Source: Thermoleophilia bacterium
GTDB taxonomy: Bacteria; Actinomycetota; Thermoleophilia; Gaiellales; JAICJC01
Length of the DNA stretch: 29,548 bases
Reading direction: 5' to 3'
Assembly: GCA_025928435.1 (NCBI GenBank)
Contig: JAICJM010000027.1
Coordinates: forward strand, 1 to 29,548
Position 1 is the first letter of the stretch; each line of letters starts with the position of its first letter. The position numbers and the translations under genes are program-made. Positions 27,469 to 29,548 of this stretch are shown one piece after another. The notes beneath the pieces were generated by a model. The model worked only from the letters and a program-made list of their open reading frames with translations, searched no databases and had not been told where the DNA came from.

Positions 27469-28748
27469 ACGGTGTTGACGATGCCGATCGCCGCGCAGCT
27501 CAGGACCACCGGGATGACGCCGGCCCGGTAGCGCCAGACCGCGACGAACGCCCCGACCGCGAGGGGTGTCAGCACCCAGTCCGGGTGACCGTCGACGACG
27601 AGTGCGTGGCGGGCGACGAAGAGCGCGAGCGCGGCGATGACGCCGACCACGGAGATGGTCACGCCGTTGAGGCCGTTGGCGAAGCTTCCGGTGCTGCGGA
27701 GACGATCGATCAGGGGCGCACCGCTGATGATCAGGACGAAGCACGGAACGAAGGTTGCGAGGGTGGCGATGACGGCGCCGAGCACCCCCCAGGCCAGGTT
27801 TCCGCCGGCGTGGTCGCCCGCCACGAACCCGACGAACGTGTTCACCATGATCAGGGGCCCCGGCGTCGACTCGCCCAGCGCCAGCCCCGCGACCATGTCC
27901 TTGGAGCTGAGCCACCCGTAATGGTTCACGGCCGCGTTCGCGACGAACGGGAGGACCGCGTAGGCACCACCGAAGGTGACGAGCGCGGCCAGGGTGAAGA
28001 ACCCGGCGAGATCGCCCACCACCCCGCCGGCGAGCACGAGCCCGGCGACGGGGACGAGCCAGATCACGAGCCCCTTCACGAGGCGCCGGCGGACGCTCAC
28101 GCCGGGATGCATCTCCATCGCGTCCTCCCCGCCTTCGCCGTGATGCGCCGGCCGGCCGAGGAGCGTGGGGTCGGACCGGCCGGCCAGGTAGCCGATGCCG
28201 GCCGCCACGGCGATCATGGCCGGGAAGGGGGCACCGGCGGCGATGGCGACGAACGCCGCGACCGCAAGGCCGGTCGCGGCCCGGGTGTGGATCACCCGGC
28301 TTCCCACGCGCAGTACCGCCGCCGCGACCAGGGCGACGACCGCGGCGCCGAGACCGCTGACCACGCCTTCGACGACCGTCACGTCGCCGAATTCGACGTA
28401 GATGCTGCTCATCAGGCAGAGCAGCACGAACGAGGGAGCGACGAACAGGCCGCCCGACGTGATCGCGCCGCGGACGCCGTACAGGGAGTAGCCGACGTAC
28501 GAGGCGAGCTGTTGCGCCTCCGGGCCCGGGAGCGCCATGCAGAAGCTGAGCGCGTGCAGGAAACGCCCCTCGCTGATCCACCTGCGCCGCTCGACGAGCT
28601 CGTCGTGCATGATTGCGATCTGGCCGGCCAGGCCGCCGAAGCTGATGCACCCGAGCTTCAGCCAGAACATGAACGCCTCGAGCTCGCCCGGCCGGACGGT
28701 CGCCGCGGGGTCGACCTGCGGCGGCCCGGCAGGCGTCGTCGCGCTCAC
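27462..28748 (-). CDS. chrA: Chromate transporter ChrA, two-domain type
   Basis: A 428-residue chromate efflux protein of the long CHR family, which pumps chromate out of the cytoplasm. It has two homologous halves. The first has CISFGGLAGQIAIMHDELVE and ALPGPEAQQLASYVGY; the second has VTFGGAYAVLPFVANAAVNH and ESTPGPLIMVNTFVGF. Each half contributes about six helices, joined by a cytoplasmic loop that is His/Glu-rich (GRPAHHGEGGEDAMEMHPG). The GTG start at 28748 overlaps the preceding chrB gene stop as GTGA. It is the last gene of the chr operon and convergent with the sulfatase. Confidence 0.95.
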   Translation of the reverse strand: MSATTPAGPPQVDPAATVRPGELEAFMFWLKLGCISFGGLAGQIAIMHDELVERRRWISEGRFLHALSFCMALPGPEAQQLASYVGYSLYGVRGAITSGGLFVAPSFVLLCLMSSIYVEFGDVTVVEGVVSGLGAAVVALVAAAVLRVGSRVIHTRAATGLAVAAFVAIAAGAPFPAMIAVAAGIGYLAGRSDPTLLGRPAHHGEGGEDAMEMHPGVSVRRRLVKGLVIWLVPVAGLVLAGGVVGDLAGFFTLAALVTFGGAYAVLPFVANAAVNHYGWLSSKDMVAGLALGESTPGPLIMVNTFVGFVAGDHAGGNLAWGVLGAVIATLATFVPCFVLIISGAPLIDRLRSTGSFANGLNGVTISVVGVIAALALFVARHALVVDGHPDWVLTPLAVGAFVAVWRYRAGVIPVVLSCAAIGIVNTVR

Positions 28749-29158
28749 GCGCCCCGGCTCCAGAGGTCGTAGAGCGCGTCATACAGAGGCCCGGTCAGCG
28801 CGAGCATCTCCTCATCGTCAGCCGCGCGCACGGCGAGACCCCGCAGGACCGCATCGAGGCCCGGCGCCTCGGGCGCGTCGTAGCGCTCGTCACCGATGTC
28901 CGCCTCGTGCACGACCTGGCCGATCCGATCGAGCGCCGGGTCGTCCAGCCGGTATCGGAGGACAATCGTCTCGAAGGAGCAGCGCCCGTCGCGATGGCTC
29001 AACTCGACACCGCGCATGTCGAAGGGCGTCGCGTCCACCGGTATCTCGTCCGGGTCGTCGACGAAGACGAACCTGGCGCCAGGGTCGATGAAGCGACGGA
29101 TCAACCATGCGCATGCCGTGCGGTCGATATGCACGTGGCGGCGGGTGGCCCAGATCAT
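28745..29158 (-). CDS. chrB: Chromate resistance protein, ChrB C-terminal (Chrom_res) domain as separate gene
   Basis: A 137-residue protein corresponding to the C-terminal domain of ChrB. It begins MIWATRRHVHIDRTACAWLI, then RRFIDPGARFVFVDDPDEIP, and has FDMRGVELSHRDGRCSFETI with the His/Cys pattern of this domain. The helical end (VHEADIGDERYDAPEAPGLD) is also typical. In proteobacterial ChrB this domain is fused behind a regulatory N-terminal domain. Here it is its own gene, joined by an ATGA overlap to the upstream gene carrying the N-terminal part. It is expected to sense chromate or assist the regulator. Confidence 0.88.
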   Translation of the reverse strand: MIWATRRHVHIDRTACAWLIRRFIDPGARFVFVDDPDEIPVDATPFDMRGVELSHRDGRCSFETIVLRYRLDDPALDRIGQVVHEADIGDERYDAPEAPGLDAVLRGLAVRAADDEEMLALTGPLYDALYDLWSRGA

Positions 29159-29548
29159 GCCGCGCGCTCCGCCGCCGCTTTCGCGAGCGCGTCGACGGCA
29201 TCGCGGGCGGCGTCCGCCTCGCGAGACGGGAAGTGCTCACGCGCCTCGACGCGGCGAACCTCGCGTCGAAGCCTGGCCAGGTCACGGCGGAGGTCGACCG
29301 GAAGGCCGCGGCGGGCGGCCCGCGCTTCGGCCGTGATCGCCCGGTACTCCGCATCGACACGCTCCGTCATCGCCTGCGCGAGCCCGCGGTGCTGCGCCGC
29401 GGTCGCTGGCTGTGAGAGCCAGATCATCGCGTCACCACCCGCCTGCTCGACCTCCTCCGCCAGCCATTCGAGCCGCTCGCGGTGGTCCAGGCCGTCCGGG
29501 AGCGCGACGACCCCGTCCATGATCTGCGCGACGCCCATGCGGCGGAGC
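29155..29548 (-). CDS. ChrB N-terminal domain protein, 5' end cut by window
   Basis: Matches the N-terminal regulatory domain of ChrB, which in characterised systems controls chrA in response to chromate. The visible part reads RRMGVAQIMDGVVALPDGLD, close to the family pattern WRRLkrlGA-dGvw-LP, then EVEQAGGDAMIWLSQPA and a long, highly charged helical region (AEYRAITAEARAARR; LARLRREVRRVEAREHF). Because the match begins before ATG 29538 and the frame stays open, I take the gene to extend past the right edge. The stop overlaps the next gene as ATGA. Probable first gene of the chr operon seen here. Confidence 0.8.
   Translation of the reverse strand, partial: LRRMGVAQIMDGVVALPDGLDHRERLEWLAEEVEQAGGDAMIWLSQPATAAQHRGLAQAMTERVDAEYRAITAEARAARRGLPVDLRRDLARLRREVRRVEAREHFPSREADAARDAVDALAKAAAERAA

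Noticed and set aside
1..29548. CRISPR array or prophage
   Set aside because: No regularly spaced direct repeats, no cas genes and no phage structural, integrase or lysis cassette are seen.

Overview
The window is about 29.5 kb of very GC-rich chromosomal DNA. The gene families point to an actinobacterium, most likely a deep-branching lineage such as Thermoleophilia (Solirubrobacterales/Gaiellales); this is inferred from style, not from a marker gene. Supporting signs are strong G/C at third codon positions, many GTG starts, dense GTGA/ATGA overlaps, a SigB/SigF-type partner-switching island, an MprAB-like two-component system and a CtpE-like P-type ATPase. Many genes have a TANNNT box 5-8 nt before the start codon and no ribosome-binding site, as expected for leaderless mRNAs. 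No rRNA, tRNA, CRISPR array, integrase or intact insertion sequence was seen.

Left part (1-4700). A minus-strand run encodes a lipoprotein, a two-domain cupin, an alpha/beta-hydrolase esterase, a MarR regulator and the start of LigD (NHEJ ligase, cut by the left edge), all tightly spaced. A C45-type Ntn hydrolase is divergent to it.

Stress-signalling island (4797-11319). It holds two group-3 sigma factors, a degenerate RsbW-like anti-sigma protein overlapping the first one, a PAS-GAF-GAF-GAF-SpoIIE phosphatase, a canonical RsbW-like kinase, two STAS anti-anti-sigma proteins, a small CxxC membrane protein and a GlsB/YeaQ membrane protein. Signal input through the phosphatase should dephosphorylate the STAS proteins, which then titrate the anti-sigma protein(s) and free sigma. 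Candidate SigB-type promoters lie next to the small membrane protein gene and, 14 kb away, near a YghZ-like reductase and a secreted helical protein.

Middle (11334-20546). An FMN reductase/YceI pair has an inverted-repeat operator bracketing its promoter. It is followed by a CtpE-like ATPase, a small hypothetical, an orphan NarL-type histidine kinase, a 456-nt gene-poor gap with REP-like palindromes and a well-folded hairpin, an MprAB-like response regulator/kinase operon, and a secreted amidase.

Right part (20526-29548). A MarR/DHA2-exporter operon is divergent from a dienelactone hydrolase/MaoC pair. Then come a secreted helical-repeat protein, the YghZ-type aldo-keto reductase, a membrane-anchored sulfatase, and a chromate-resistance operon (split chrB, then chrA) that runs off the right edge.
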